Source: Chlorops oryzae (lineage: Eukaryota > Arthropoda > Insecta > Diptera > Chloropidae). Taken from it: 64,000 nucleotides of DNA. Of the stretch, positions 1 through 10,594 are shown in pieces. The stretch lies in NCBI GenBank assembly GCA_020466095.1, contig CM035808.1, positions 56,766,694-56,830,693 on the forward strand, in the 5' to 3' direction. Numbering within the stretch: position 1 is the stretch's first letter; each line of letters starts with the position of its first letter. A program made the translations under genes and the position numbers. A model generated the notes under the pieces. It had not been told where the DNA came from, made no database searches, and worked only from the letters and a program-made list of their open reading frames with translations.

Positions 1-1925
1 TTTCGGAGAAAAGAAATTTACGAAAAAAATGGCAGCAAATTCGAGCTCCCACGGACAAAACTATTTTAAATAAAAAAAAAAAACTACACAACTACAAAAA
101 CTCTTAAACAATGTAAGAAACGAGAACATAAAGCAAAACCTACTACTCCTTATGGAAGACTGTTAAAATAGTAAATAAACCAATAGCCCACAACGCACCT
201 ATTAAATCAGGTGATTATGGTTGGACTAAAAGCGATGAGGAAAAGGCAAAACTTTTCTCTGAAATTCTTGAGGAAACTTTCCAAATGAGAGATGACGATA
301 TTGATCTCGAACCAAGCCCTGTAGCTCTAGATGAAACAATACAATTAACTTCAGTAAGAGAATTAAGAAACGAAATAAAGAAGATGAAACTTAAAAAGGC
401 ACCGGGGTATGATTTAATAACGGTAGAGATCCTAAACAAATTTCCAAATAAAGCTTTCTCGAAGCTATGCAAAATAATAAACGCAGCCTTGCTCCTAAGA
501 TATTTCCCAATTTATTGGAAAGTCGCGGATGTGTTAATGGTGCACAAACTAGGAAAACCAGCAAATGAAACGTCATCGTATCGACCAATATCGTTACTGC
601 CAGTAATGTCAAAAATTTGTGAGCGAGTTTTATTAAAAAGAATGTAAACTGTGATCACAAAGAAGCAATTAGTTCCAACCCGCCAATTTGGATTTCGTAA
701 AAACCACTCAACGGTAGAGCAAATACATCGAACCTGTGATATAATTGAAAAGGCTCTCGAAGAAAAGAAAATATGTACTGGAGTGTTCCTTGATGTATCG
801 AAAGCTTTTGATAGAATTTGGCACAAAGGACTTGTACACAAGATTATATGGTGTTTCTCAATCCAGATATCTAAACTTATAGAATCCTATCTATCTTCAC
901 GATTCTTTCGAATTAAACATGGCGAAGCATACTCGACCCTCAAACCAATCAATGCTGGAGTCCCACAAGGAAGCATACTCGGCCCAACCCTGTACCTGAT
1001 TTTTACTGCAGACCTGCCAGTCCTATCAGAAAGTGTCATTGCAACTTTCGACACAGCAATCCTTACTACTGGAAACACTATAAGGGAATCTACAGAGTCT
1101 GCACTAAATGCTGTCAACCAAATTCTAAGTTGGACAAAGAAATGGAAAATTCAACTTAACCAAATGAAATCGGTTCATGTAAATTTCACGAACAAAAAGA
1201 TTGACTATTTGCCGCTAAATATTTCAGGCGTACTAATACCCTGTTCTAACTCAGCCAAATATCTTGGTATGAACATAGATGCTAAGCTCAAGTGGAAAGA
1301 GCACATAAAGAAAAAACGAGTAGAACTAGATCTAAAGTACAAAAATCTATATTGGCTTCTTGGGAACAAATCGTCTGTCTATTTAAGCAACAAATTATTT
1401 ATTTATAAACAAGTTTTACCTCCGGTGTGGGCTTATGGAATTCAGCTGTGAGGCTGTGCTCCAAAATCCACAGTTCAAATCATCCAAAACTTCAAAAATA
1501 AAGTTCTGCGAGATTTCGTCGATGCTCCGTGGTTTGTTAGGAACACTGACCTCCATCGCGATCTAAAAGTTGAGACGGTTTACACAGTCATCAAAAAGTT
1601 TGCGCTAAAACATCAAACTAATCTACAACAACATCCAAATGAGGCAGTCCTTCAGCTTTCCAATATATCCGCCGTACCAAGAAGGCTAAAACATACAAAG
1701 CCTTCAGATCTAATTCCGAACTAATTTTCTAATAGAGTGGCTCTACTAGATTACAATTAATTTAACATTTCTTTCCTTTCATCCTTCTATTTTTCATTAT
1801 TTAATCTCAAAGCAAAACTATTTGTTAGTTCTTCCATAATGTGAACTTGTCGTAGTGTAATGAAACTTGTAGCCATATAATGTACATAAATTAAACACAA
1901 TGTTTCATATATAAAAAAAAATATT
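1..1925 (+). mobile_element. Jockey-clade non-LTR retrotransposon, 3' part
   Basis: The window opens inside the element. Positions about 27-60 read as the Jockey linker between endonuclease and reverse transcriptase (WQQIRAPTDKT), then frame breaks occur in A-runs, then the RT follows. The 3' UTR runs from 1725 to an A-rich end near 1910-1925. No target-site duplication can be checked because the 5' end is outside the window. Clade assignment rests on the RT pattern and is family knowledge. Confidence 0.8.
171..1724 (+). pseudogene. Jockey-like reverse transcriptase, decayed
   Basis: One frame can be followed from about 171 to a TAA ending at 1724, broken by in-frame stops at 645 (TAA) and 1449 (TGA where the family has a tryptophan, in the YGIQLWG motif). 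Visible RT landmarks in order are KKAPGYDLIT, YRPISLLPVMSKICERVL, QFGFRKNHSTVEQ, GVFLDVSKAFDRIWH and GVPQGSILGPTLY. The catalytic box reads ATFDTAIL instead of the expected F-A-D-D context, so active-site residues are missing. The C-terminal DAPWFVRN motif typical of Jockey is at about 1530-1550. This copy would have reverse-transcribed its own RNA at a nicked target; it is dead. Confidence 0.85.
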
Positions 1926-2257
1926 TAAAAAAATACTAAAGCAAGTGTACAAGTTATTGTTATTGTAATTGAACCCGTTGTCTCTTTTGCATAACCAGTT
2001 CCAGTTGTACGTTCATACAATATATAAAGAGGAGAATGTAATGACACGGGTACAGTTGGTAACTAGTACCTGGTGACGGGGGCACTTACTGTAGGGAAAC
2101 TTCAAAATTGCTCATATACGCATCAAGGCCAAAATAAAATTTTCAATTTTTTGGTTTCTAGCGTGAACAGATTCATACACAAATACATACATATGTATAA
2201 CGTCGCATCAAAAACAACAAAAAATACAAAAATGGGCAAAAGGACATAGCTCAGCAC
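1926..2257. other. Intergenic, no gene seen
   Basis: AT-rich sequence between the Jockey tail and the first MITE. I see no ORF with recognisable motifs and no RNA gene. The short alternating run around 2180-2200 (acatacatatgtat) is simple sequence. Confidence 0.5.
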
Positions 2258-3840
2258 CATGATACAAGAAAAGAAGATAGCGCCACTTCGGGTACCGCTA
2301 TTTTGAAGCATTCTCTCAGAGAGCGAAAATGACGAAATACATAAAAGAGATAGCGGCATTGTTGTTGTTTCCCATGCTATTCTACGACTTTTTATCTTAA
2401 AATCCCAATATTTCTTTTAATTTATATTATTTATTATAGATTTTTGCATTAGTATGTAGAGAAATGTTGCAAGAAAAATTGAAAATTCAGGTTTCTTAAA
2501 ATAATACCTTTTTCATGTATAATTTGTTGTACAAAGTGCAACTTCTTAGATTGTTGAAAAATTTTCGCAAAAGCTCTTTCAGTCTGGCTGCGTCGGAGCG
2601 ATCGCATAGAAACCCAGCCGGAACTGTGTACAGCTGGTTGTCAAACACTTGCATAGCACAACGAATGATGTGCACAGCACGGTGCTTATATACGCTTTTT
2701 GCTATATTTGCTTTTTGATGTCAATATATGAAGTGTATCTGTTGACATCGTGCATTTTAAGCGAACCCGACACGGTACTGAATAGCCTACTGAATTCATA
2801 CGTACGTGTTCAGTATGTTTGCGTCGACACGTTACTGAATTTAGTATACTTCATTATTTGTCGCTTGTTTTCAACGAGTGGAGACGACGATCTCAAACGC
2901 GGACAAAATAATTTTGGCGGCTGTTGTAGTGGCATTAAAAAAAAAGGAAAACGAAAAACACCGCTCTTGGTATTTTTCTAGGAGCTACTGGTTTTGTTGT
3001 TCCCGTATAACTCGATTGCTATATTCTGGGCTTTTTATATCCCACAGCGCAGGTAAACCAAGGTAAAATTCAATGAATTCCAAAATAAATGATTTATCAT
3101 CGTTGTCCGCCATCACGTCGTCTCGCCGTAAAATTTTCTCTCAAATGAATTCAGTTACTGAATTCAGTATGTCGCGCATACGCGTTACTGAATTCAGCCA
3201 TTCAGTACGCAAAATCAAAACGATTTGGATTTTGCGTACTGAATCGCTTCCCTCGTTGTAAGTGAGACAAATACACATCTATTTCACTAATACACATATA
3301 GCGTTCAGTACTGAATTCAGTACCGTGTCGGGTTCGCTTTATCACAATTCTGTTCACTTCGTGAATTGTTTCATGCACAAATGTTTTTATTTTGGCCTAA
3401 CTACTTCGTCATAACATTGTGCTCATTCACCATAACTCCCGGCTGGGAAGCTGAAGTGCGGACGTTTTTTGCTCGTGTTTATAAAAAAACAGCGGAAAAA
3501 ATTCCGACACTCCGCTCGCAATGTTATCGCTCACAGCGCTGAAAGCGAACTGACGATCGAAAACGAAATTGCTTGCGCATTTCCAGCAAGTGACTCTTTG
3601 AATGCAAAATTATTAATGAAAAAGTTGATTTTTTGAATGAAATATATTTTTCTATTTTTCTTCAAACATTTCTTTACACATTGATATAAAAATCTGTTGT
3701 CTTAACCTTCAAATAGAACCAAAATTCGCATCCGAAGATAAAAAGCCGATTTAACATGCAAAACAACAACAAAATGTCAACAGTTTTGATTTATTTCGTC
3801 ATCGGCCTGAAGTGGCGCTATCTTCTTTTCTTGTATCATG
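2258..3840. mobile_element. Foldback-type MITE, family M1 (hAT-like), with nested insertion
   Basis: Termini are inverted copies: CATGATACAAGAAAAG at the left and its complement ending CTTGTATCATG at the right, continuing through GATAGCGCCACTT. Flanks carry the same 9 bases, gctcagcac, at 2249-2257 and 3841-3849, so the duplication is 8 or 9 bp depending on the exact end base. Subterminal GTTGTTGTTT / AAACAACAACA tracts also mirror each other. No transposase is encoded. Two more M1 copies lie at 4773-5004 and 14125-14666. An 8-bp duplication suggests hAT, but the superfamily is inference. Confidence 0.75.
2760..3338. mobile_element. Nested MITE, Harbinger-like (TTA duplication)
   Basis: Inside the first M1 copy, AGCGAACCCGACACGG at 2760 is mirrored exactly by CCGTGTCGGGTTCGCT ending at 3338. 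TTA flanks both ends (2757-2759 and 3339-3341), as expected of PIF/Harbinger elements. The interior is studded with copies of the palindrome TACTGAATTCAGTA and fragments of it (for example near 2790, 3155, 3190 and 3305). No transposase is present, so it is non-autonomous. Confidence 0.75.
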
Positions 3841-3849
3841 GCTCAGCAC

Positions 3850-3999
3850 CATACAGAACTATAGCTGCAACTTCGGCCAAAAGCTATTACGTGGTACACC
3901 ACACTTTCTATTACGTGGTTCACCACAGTTAAACTTTTTCACCAAATCATGCCATAACGCGCCAAAATTTGGCCGAAGTTGCAGCTATAGTTCTATATG
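3850..3999. mobile_element. Short palindromic MITE with 8-bp duplication
   Basis: CATACAGAACTATAGCTGC at the left is mirrored by GCAGCTATAGTTCTATATG at the right, extending through the CTTCGGCC stretch. The flanks are ctcagcac at 3842-3849 and again at 4000-4007. The centre contains two copies of the short phrase ttacgtggt. At 150 bp with no ORF, it is a hAT-type MITE by duplication length. It was probably in place before the adjacent M1 element landed in its left duplication. Confidence 0.75.
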
Positions 4000-4007
4000 C
4001 TCAGCAC

Positions 4008-4764
4008 TGTTTCGAATCCAGTTTCATACTGAATCATTTCTGTTGCTTCGCGAATGCAAAAGTAAAAAATCCGAATTTTTTCGACTGCTCGATTTCTTTC
4101 GCTATGACCTATTTTTACTTTCAGAAAGTGGCTTTTTCTTCAAAAACGTTCTCACGTGGCTTTATTGAAAAATCCACGGCAAATATTCGAAGGGGCATTT
4201 TTTTGTATGCAGTGCGACATCTTGATAGTTATATAGTCTTTGGTATGACCCTGGTCCGCATAAAAACTTCATTTGGGCAAAGAGTACATGCTGGCTGGCT
4301 GAAATGGATCAAACGTGCATGATTATTTTTCATTTACAAATAGAGTATACGCTGCTAACATTAATGGAAATATGATTTGGAAAAAGTATATGGTGCCAAC
4401 GCGAATGAGAATTTCATTTGAAAATATAGTATACACCGCGAGAATCTGAGAGTAGAAGGAAAAGAATATTGTAAAAAAAATTGGAGGATGTGGCCATATT
4501 TCGTCGCTTCGTGATTGTGACACATTATCGCCTTCGGAAAAATGAAGCGTTTCAATTTTAAAAACATCTTAAGTACAAATATATTATAAAACTTTTGAGA
4601 ATTGCAGCACACAGATTGAAAAACATCTTGTCATGAAAATTTCATAGGATCTTCATTGAAAATAGGAGTATTCCACCCTCTTTCAAATGAAAATTTCATT
4701 TGAAGAAGGTTCTGTTGCAACGAGCTCTTGCTTGTGTGATATTTTCACTAGAAGATCATTTGAA
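4008..4764. other. Intergenic, no gene seen
   Basis: AT-rich DNA. A loose motif resembling gaaaatttcatttgaa recurs near 4410, 4635 and 4690, but no ends or duplications can be defined. The open frames here have no recognisable motifs. Confidence 0.4.
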
Positions 4765-4772
4765 AAGGCACC

Positions 4773-5004
4773 CATGATACAAGAAAACAAGATAGCGCCA
4801 CTTCAGTACCGCTATTTTGTGGCTCTCTCTGAGAGCCGAATATTGAGTTTGTGACGTCACTGAGCAAGAAATTGTTGTTGTTTCCCATGCTATTCAAAAA
4901 AGTAAAAAGCCGGTTTAACATGGGAAACAACAACAACGAATCGGGATTTTGAGCTTGTGACGATTCCTCTCTCAAGTGGCGCTATCTTGTTTTCTTGTAT
5001 CATG
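4773..5004. mobile_element. M1 family MITE, short complete copy
   Basis: 232 bp with terminal inverted repeats CATGATACAAGAAAAC...GTTTTCTTGTATCATG. The flanking duplication aaggcacc is perfect (4765-4772 and 5005-5012). The whole element is close to a palindrome, with GTTGTTGTTTCCCATG in the left half facing CATGGGAAACAACAAC in the right half. It is the cleanest copy of the M1 family in the window and gives the reference for its ends. Confidence 0.85.
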
Positions 5005-5012
5005 AAGGCACC

Positions 5013-5605
5013 AATTGGCCACTTAACAAATGCATGCTTCAATTCTTTTGCATTCATGCTTTTTTCATGTATGCGGTAATGTCCGGCTGGGACATGCTTT
5101 TCACTGCATAGAGAAATTTTTGCTCCGAAGGAAGTCTGGCAAGTCTTTTTGAAAACGCAGGCATAAACCAGTCTTAGTAATTTGATTTATTTTAATTTTT
5201 ATCGAAGTTTGGCAAACTCTACACTACCATGCAGACGGAATTAGTGGAAATTTTTTTTTATTTCGCTCGCACTTTACTTACTCACATAGTCACCCGCCCA
5301 ATTTTGAATATCACTGAGTTAGAACAACTTTAATTTTCGTACGTTTTTGAGATATCGCTCAAATTTAGTTTGTAATATATTTGTCTTGATTTCAAATCTG
5401 CTATCAGATATTGGGGTGATTTTGTTAGGTTTGACAACTTATATTCAAGTAAAATCTGTATTTTATAGGAATGGGTATCGATTAGTCGATTAATCTAAAT
5501 CAAATCGATGTTTTGTTTCAAAAATCGATGTTTTTTTAATCGAGGTTGCCTGTGATTGATTAATCGTATAATAGATGTTTTTATAACGATATTCATATCA
5601 TCTTC
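5013..5605. other. Intergenic, no gene seen
   Basis: No gene or RNA recognised. Around 5480-5570 there are several ATCGAT-type motifs (aatcgatgtttt repeated), similar in kind to those near 6490 and 31120-31240. Confidence 0.4.
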
Positions 5606-5609
5606 TTAA

Positions 5610-5954
5610 GGGCGAAATAAACGACACAGACCCGCTGCGCAGCGAGTGCTCTGCACAAACAGTTTCGTACGCCATACACTGCTCAGACTTTTACATTGTT
5701 CAATAAATTCTTCCCAAAAACTTTTGTCCTGTGTCATATTTTCCGTACAGATGAGCTTGCGCTGCAAATTCTCTCAAGACTGAATAAAAATCGCCATAGA
5801 CGATCAGACCTGTTTGTGCAGCGCGGCCAAAAATCAAAACGATTTCATATTTGCACAGACATCTGCACAAACAGCTCAAACAGCATCATACACGACACAT
5901 CGGTCTGTGCAGCGCACTCGCTGCGCAGCGGGTCTGTGTCGTTTATTTTGCCCT
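5610..5954. mobile_element. piggyBac-like MITE (TTAA flanks)
   Basis: TTAA at 5606-5609 and 5955-5958 flanks inverted ends GGGCGAAATAAACGAC and GTCGTTTATTTTGCCC, which continue inward through ACAGACCCGCTGCGCAGCG on the left and its complement on the right. A TTAA duplication with G/C-rich ends is the piggyBac pattern. No transposase is present. The internal frame at 5696-6100 crosses the right end and is not a gene. Confidence 0.7.
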
Positions 5955-6120
5955 TTAACAACTTTCCATACGAACAACGACTGGTTTTAGATCGGGATAT
6001 AATGTTTCAGAGCTCTTTTTCAACACCCGCTTCTTTACATGGGAAAGAAAAAGAAGTCTTACCTCTCTTCGCATTTCCTTTTACCAAAATACATATCTGA
6101 AAAAGTTTTTCTAAATCTAA

Positions 6121-6155
6121 GCCCGGACCATATATGTATAATATATGGCCCGGAC
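6121..6155. repeat. Short perfect hairpin
   Basis: GCCCGGACCATATAT and ATATATGGCCCGGAC form two arms around a five-base loop, just outside the left end of the next MITE. It could be a remnant of a small palindromic element; no function is evident. Confidence 0.5.
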
Positions 6156-6158
6156 TAA

Positions 6159-6461
6159 AGGTAGAACCACTCACGCACTGCGGCGCATGGCATGGCATAG
6201 AGAAAATTTGTAGTAAACAGTGACGCACAGCAAAATAATATCGAAATGAACTAGAAAGGGAAGCTCTCCAAACAATGCAAGTCTCAGTGCAAGTCTCCAA
6301 ACAATGGCAACATTACAGCTGTCAAATTAGCATAGAAATCTTAAATCTTTAGAACGTTATGCCATGCTATGCTATGCTAATTTTTTGAGTTTCTGCTTTC
6401 ATACATTTTGATTTCTATGTGACAGATGGCACTCCGGCGCAGTGCGTGAGTGTTTCTACCT
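6159..6461. mobile_element. Harbinger-like MITE (TAA duplication)
   Basis: 303 bp. The left end AGGTAGAACCACTCACGC and right end GCGTGAGTGTTTCTACCT are inverted copies with few mismatches, continuing through GCACTGCGGCGC. TAA flanks both sides (6156-6158 and 6462-6464), as in PIF/Harbinger. Internal ggcatggcatag and ctatgctatgc tracts also face each other. No coding capacity. Confidence 0.75.
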
Positions 6462-6570
6462 TAAGTTGTCAAAGTGCACAGCTGCGATAAATCGATTAAT
6501 CGATGTTTTCAACAAGGATTTATCGGTGAATCGATCAATAACTATGAGGCCTTTTACATTAGTCAATGAG

Positions 6571-7129
6571 GCCTTTTACACTAGGCAATTATCGCCGGCA
6601 ATTTTTTTCGTTTGCTTACGTGAGTCAGAGCGGGGGGTAGATAAAAATTGCTCGTTTCAGAATTGCCCGTACTAGGCAATTCCGTTTAGCTCTCTTTCGT
6701 TTTGTCAAACGTGAAGTTGGCTGCGAGCTGGTGTTTGACGTTTGCTTCATTCGCTTTCTACTTTCGAGGTGTTAACAACTGAAATTTTTCGGGAAATATA
6801 AAATTTCCTATGTCGGGGAAGTGGCCGCTCGAATGCATAGAAAAGCTTATTGTGCTATGCAACAAAATCCTTGTATTTATTTTATTAAATCGCCGGAATA
6901 TGATAGGACGCTTCTTTTTAGTCTTAATATCAACCCTAAATCAGAGATACATAATTGTGTTATTCTAATTATTCCAAAAATCAACCCTGCAAGAACGGGG
7001 TAAACGTCAAAAACAGGCAAGAAAATAAAAATTGCTCGGCAATCTTTTTAGACGTGTAAGAGCGAAGGCAACTCCAAAAGAGGATTTGAAAAAAAATTTC
7101 CGGCGATAATTGCCCTAGTCTAAAAGGGC
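6571..7129. mobile_element. MITE with CCTTTTACACTAGG ends
   Basis: The left end GCCTTTTACACTAGGC continues into AATTATCGCCGGCAATTTTT. The right end is its complement with small changes, ending CTAGTCTAAAAGGGC. Flanks tcaatgag and tcaatagt agree in five of eight bases, a weak decayed duplication. A partial second left end lies immediately upstream (6547-6562), and another truncated relative starts at about 8801 inside the MITE at 8663-9048. Confidence 0.65.
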
Positions 7130-7239
7130 TCAATAGTTGACCGTCAATTCCTATCGATATTCCCTTTTGGAGTTGCATTCGCTTTTACACTTCTCTAAAG
7201 ATGATATTTTATAAAATACTAAGTGGACACCGACCTTAA

Positions 7240-7952
7240 AGGCCTGTATCGAGCAGGCATGAACTGTCAAACTCAATATAAAAAAAAGTGCGCTAAAATG
7301 GATTTCCGCCGTCAATTAGCAAACCCATATCCAGCACGAGTGAAATCTGTGTTGTTAAAATGACATCAGGGTTGCAATTTTTCGCACTTTTGGAGAAAAG
7401 TGGAGACTAGTTTAGCCAGTGAAATAAAGTGTTTTACATATATTCCACTGGAAAAGTCTGAATCGCAGTTGCGTAGAGTGCCCAAAAAAAAGCTAGAAGA
7501 ATGGAAGCCAATTTTCTGAAGCTGGACCATCTGCACCAAAAAGGCGGAGAACGATTTTTAGCTACGAGCTTAAACAACTGCTATGTAAAAAAGTAAAGGA
7601 TTTCCCTTGTATATGGGTATTTGTTTTTAGTTGCTGGGCCAGCAAAATCACGGAAAGTCCAATTAACAAAGTTTCTGCAACCTTCGATTTTTGCATTTGC
7701 GACACATTTTTAACTTTTAAATTCAAGGAATTATTTTTGTTATTATTATTATTTGTGTATTGCGCCTTAATAAATTAAGACGCAATCTTTAAAAAAATAG
7801 GAGGCGCTAGCTTCCGAGGCTATCGGCCTCAAGAGATTATTCCTGTTCATTGACAATGACAGCTCACATGTAAACAAAACTCAGCTGACTTAAGCGCGTG
7901 AAATATATGGCTAACTCTACAAAGATAAATAAGTATCAACTCGATACCGGCC
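7240..7952. mobile_element. piggyBac-like MITE (TTAA flanks), second family
   Basis: TTAA at 7236-7239 and 7953-7956 flanks AGGCCTGTATCGAG on the left and CTCGATACCGGCC on the right, near-perfect inverted ends. No ORF of note lies inside. The end sequence differs from that of the 5610 element, so this is a separate family. Confidence 0.6.
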
Positions 7953-7956
7953 TTAA

Positions 7957-8654
7957 GGCGTTAAAAATATCAGAGGTTTGGCGCTATGTGTAGACTTACA
8001 AGGAAATTATGTAGAAACATATAAATAAATTTTTTTTTAATATGACTCGTAACTTTGTTGGGTTATAAACTTTTCAGACCACCCTCGTACAATTGTAATC
8101 AGCTGTTAATCTAATTACAAATCGGTTAATTGATAGCGGAACCACTTTTCATTAACTTTGCATTAGCGCTAATGAAGAGTCGGTAATAAATCAGTGGAAC
8201 CGTAGCATAAACTAAAAAGAGATATAAAAAAAATCCTGCTTATAACTGAAAATAAAAAATTGAACTCTGAGTGTCGTCACTAAAAAAATGCAAAACAGAT
8301 GGTCATTGTTATTTAATTAAGCAGGTTTTTTTCCCACAACCAATGTAGAAAAGAAAGCAATTCCAATAAACGCTTCTTTTCTAAATTACAATATTGACTC
8401 ATATTTCACATGTGCAAACAAAAGATAACGACAAAATGACAAAAGGGCATGCGCATATGTAATTACCCCGTTTTGACTTAATCGTTTTAGATTAAAAAAG
8501 TAGCGCTAAAACGTGTATGTAAAGGGCCTTTCATGAGCGAAATTGTTATGGCAGCGAAAAGGAAATTTTTGGGTGTGCTTATACTCCGTTTATTTTATTA
8601 ACGCTACTATTTTAAAAGTATCTTACTACTTTCTAAGATATGAAAACGACAGCA
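7957..8654. other. Intergenic, no gene seen
   Basis: AT-rich sequence without recognisable coding or RNA features. No convincing element ends found. Confidence 0.4.
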
Positions 8655-8662
8655 ATGGTTGA

Positions 8663-9048
8663 TAGTGTCCGACCGAAGGTTCGGCTTCGGTAATCGGCAT
8701 GATCGGCCAATTCTTCATCTTCGGCTGGAAAAAGCCGAATATATTTCCATATTAATGGAAGTAAAAAAGTCACGATAGATTTTCAATTGCTGCATTGATA
8801 CCTTTTACACTAGTGAATTATTGCCGTAAATTCTATTTTTGTGGTCGACTAAAGCGAAAGAATTTAGAGAAAATTTGAGCGGATTTTTTTTGTGCTTGTC
8901 AAATGAATAAAGAATGATTTTGTTTCCTTACTGTAAAATTTTTTGCATTCGGCTTCGGCCTTCGGTCTTCGGCTGAAGTCTTTAACTCTGCCGATTGTTC
9001 GGCTTCGGCTTCGGCTTCGACTAATAATCCACCTTCTGTCGGACACTA
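8663..9048. mobile_element. hAT-like MITE with GCCGAA-rich interior
   Basis: TAGTGTCCGACCGAAGGT at the left is mirrored by ACCTTCTGTCGGACACTA at the right. Flanks atggttga (8655-8662) and ctggttga (9049-9056) match at seven of eight positions, a hAT-type duplication. The interior holds short GGCTTC/GAAGCC runs on both arms that also pair, and a truncated piece related to the 6571 MITE. Confidence 0.7.
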
Positions 9049-9141
9049 CTGGTTGACGTACGTGGAAACGGGCGTTATGAGAGCGTTTTTCTCTATTCCC
9101 CGTGCAACAACCTTGTTGACGGAGATTTGTTTTCTATTACC

Positions 9142-9751
9142 GAAGCCATACACGCTCAAATAAATTTGCAAGCATGCTTGCAAACACAGCATATTTGACC
9201 GTGTGTGGCGCAGCTTGCAAGCATCGTTTCATGTTTGACTAAAAATTTGAGCAAAATCAAAATATTTTGATTTTTTGGAGGTGTGGCCTAGTGTTTGAGA
9301 AAAAATTTGAGTGTGTATGGCGGTGCTTGCAAATATGCAGTGTAAAAATTCAGTTGAGTCCGGCCGTTGAAGAGCCAACACCTATCCGAAAATGTCAATT
9401 CCGAATATTGAGGGATGGAAGGAAATTTTCATCAAAGTGTAAAAAAATAAAATTTATTAAACAAAACAAAATAAATTAAAATATATCAAAAATATAAAAT
9501 TAAATTTAAAAAAATTTAAATAAAAAAAATTTAAAAAGAATGGCGAAATTAAAAATAAATTCAAAATACCATTTTGTTATTCGAGCACATTTTTTTTTTA
9601 ATATGTCGGCATCTTTCCGCATTTGCTTCTTCAAACTGCAAAATCAACTGATATTTGAGTAAATATTTGACATTTTGTTTGAGCGTGTATAGCAAGTGCT
9701 CAAATGTGCTTGCAAGCAAATTTGCAAATTTAGTTGAGCGTGTATGGCTTC
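9142..9751. mobile_element. MITE immediately upstream of Atg5
   Basis: GAAGCCATACACGCTCAA at the left end is mirrored by TTGAGCGTGTATGGCTTC at the right. The arms continue with paired TTTGCAAG / CTTGCAAA tracts. No duplication is clear at the ends. The element ends fewer than 200 bp before the Atg5 start codon, so it sits in the probable promoter or 5' UTR region. Confidence 0.7.
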
Positions 9752-9938
9752 AGTTATGGTCGGCAACTAACCGATCTGGCAGGGCTGGGCAAATTGTTGT
9801 GCTATCTGGCAGCCTCATAACTGTGAAACTCTGAAAATGTAAACAAAAAGCAGTGGAGAGTTGCAAAATTTCAAATTTAAATTAATTCCCATAAATAGGA
9901 AGAAAAAAGTTGGAGGCCGCATAAAATATTAAATAAAA
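9752..9938 (+). promoter_or_regulatory. Atg5: Probable promoter and 5' UTR of Atg5
   Basis: The 187 bp between the last MITE and the Atg5 start codon is the only non-repetitive upstream sequence, so the core promoter and transcription start should lie here or inside the MITE. I see no TATA box at a standard place. The region just before the ATG is A-rich (aaataaaa), which agrees with fly start-codon context. Inference from position only. Confidence 0.4.
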
Positions 9939-10094
9939 ATGGCGCAAGATCGCGAAGCCCTGCGTATAATTTGGGACGGTAAAATTCCAATTAGCTTTGC
10001 GGCTGACCCAGACGAAATAGTTGGAATTCAGCAACCCGAAAACTTCTTGATGATGGGTTCAAGACTTAGTTATTTACCTTTAATTGTCGACAAA
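9939..10094 (+). CDS. Atg5: Autophagy protein 5, first coding exon
   Basis: Fifty-two codons from ATG at 9939 encode the conserved Atg5 N-terminus: MAQDREALRIIWDGKIPI, then a DEIVGI stretch and SRLSYLPLIVDK before the intron. In flies Atg5 begins with the same I-W-(E/D)-G-x-I helix and the RLSYLPL block. Atg5 is the acceptor of Atg12; the conjugate with Atg16 promotes Atg8 lipidation on the phagophore. The exon ends at a strong donor (AAA|GTAAGT) after a whole codon (phase 0). The family protein is about 265 residues, so roughly four fifths is missing; I find no exon 2 down to 64000. The sequence is intact with no stop, and its codon use is less AT-biased than the surrounding repeats. The next exon is outside the window, or the contig is misjoined after here. 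Confidence 0.88.
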
Positions 10095-10100
10095 GTAAGT
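10095..10100 (+). promoter_or_regulatory. Atg5: Splice donor of Atg5 exon 1
   Basis: GTAAGT immediately follows the conserved DK residues, a consensus 5' splice site that fixes the exon end and phase 0. Confidence 0.8.
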
Positions 10101-10594
10101 TCTTAAAATATAAGAAATCTATCACCGTATTTACATACGACTCGAATTATTTTTTCCTGCTACGACTTTTAAAAAATTCTTAAAACTTAGAATCCTAAAT
10201 AAGGAGTGTGAGGTACGTTAGGATAATTTGATTCGACACAACAGGAATTGGTGACATGTAATAAGATCAACGGAAGTAATGTCAATTTAATCTATATCCG
10301 TCTTCAAAGAGAAATAAGACCGTAAATAAATCGAAATAAGATCCACTGAAAGTAATGAAAAGAATTACGCGTCGAGCATAAATTGTCACTATTGCGATGG
10401 GTTCGCACCTCGTCCTCAACACATTCAGCCCGATTTTGCATGTATATGAACTTAGCGAAACACTTTTTCAATTTGAATTTCTAAACTATCCTATAATTAG
10501 CCGTTAATTAACCGTTAATTAATCGTGAAAGAAAATAATTTACCGCTCTTTTAGTTTTTTTTTTAATGCGATGTTTCGCTAAGTTCATATGAAC
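10101..10594. other. Start of Atg5 intron 1, no other feature
   Basis: AT-rich. The phrase ataagatc(a/c)acggaa recurs around 10260 and 10335. Nothing else is supported. Confidence 0.4.
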
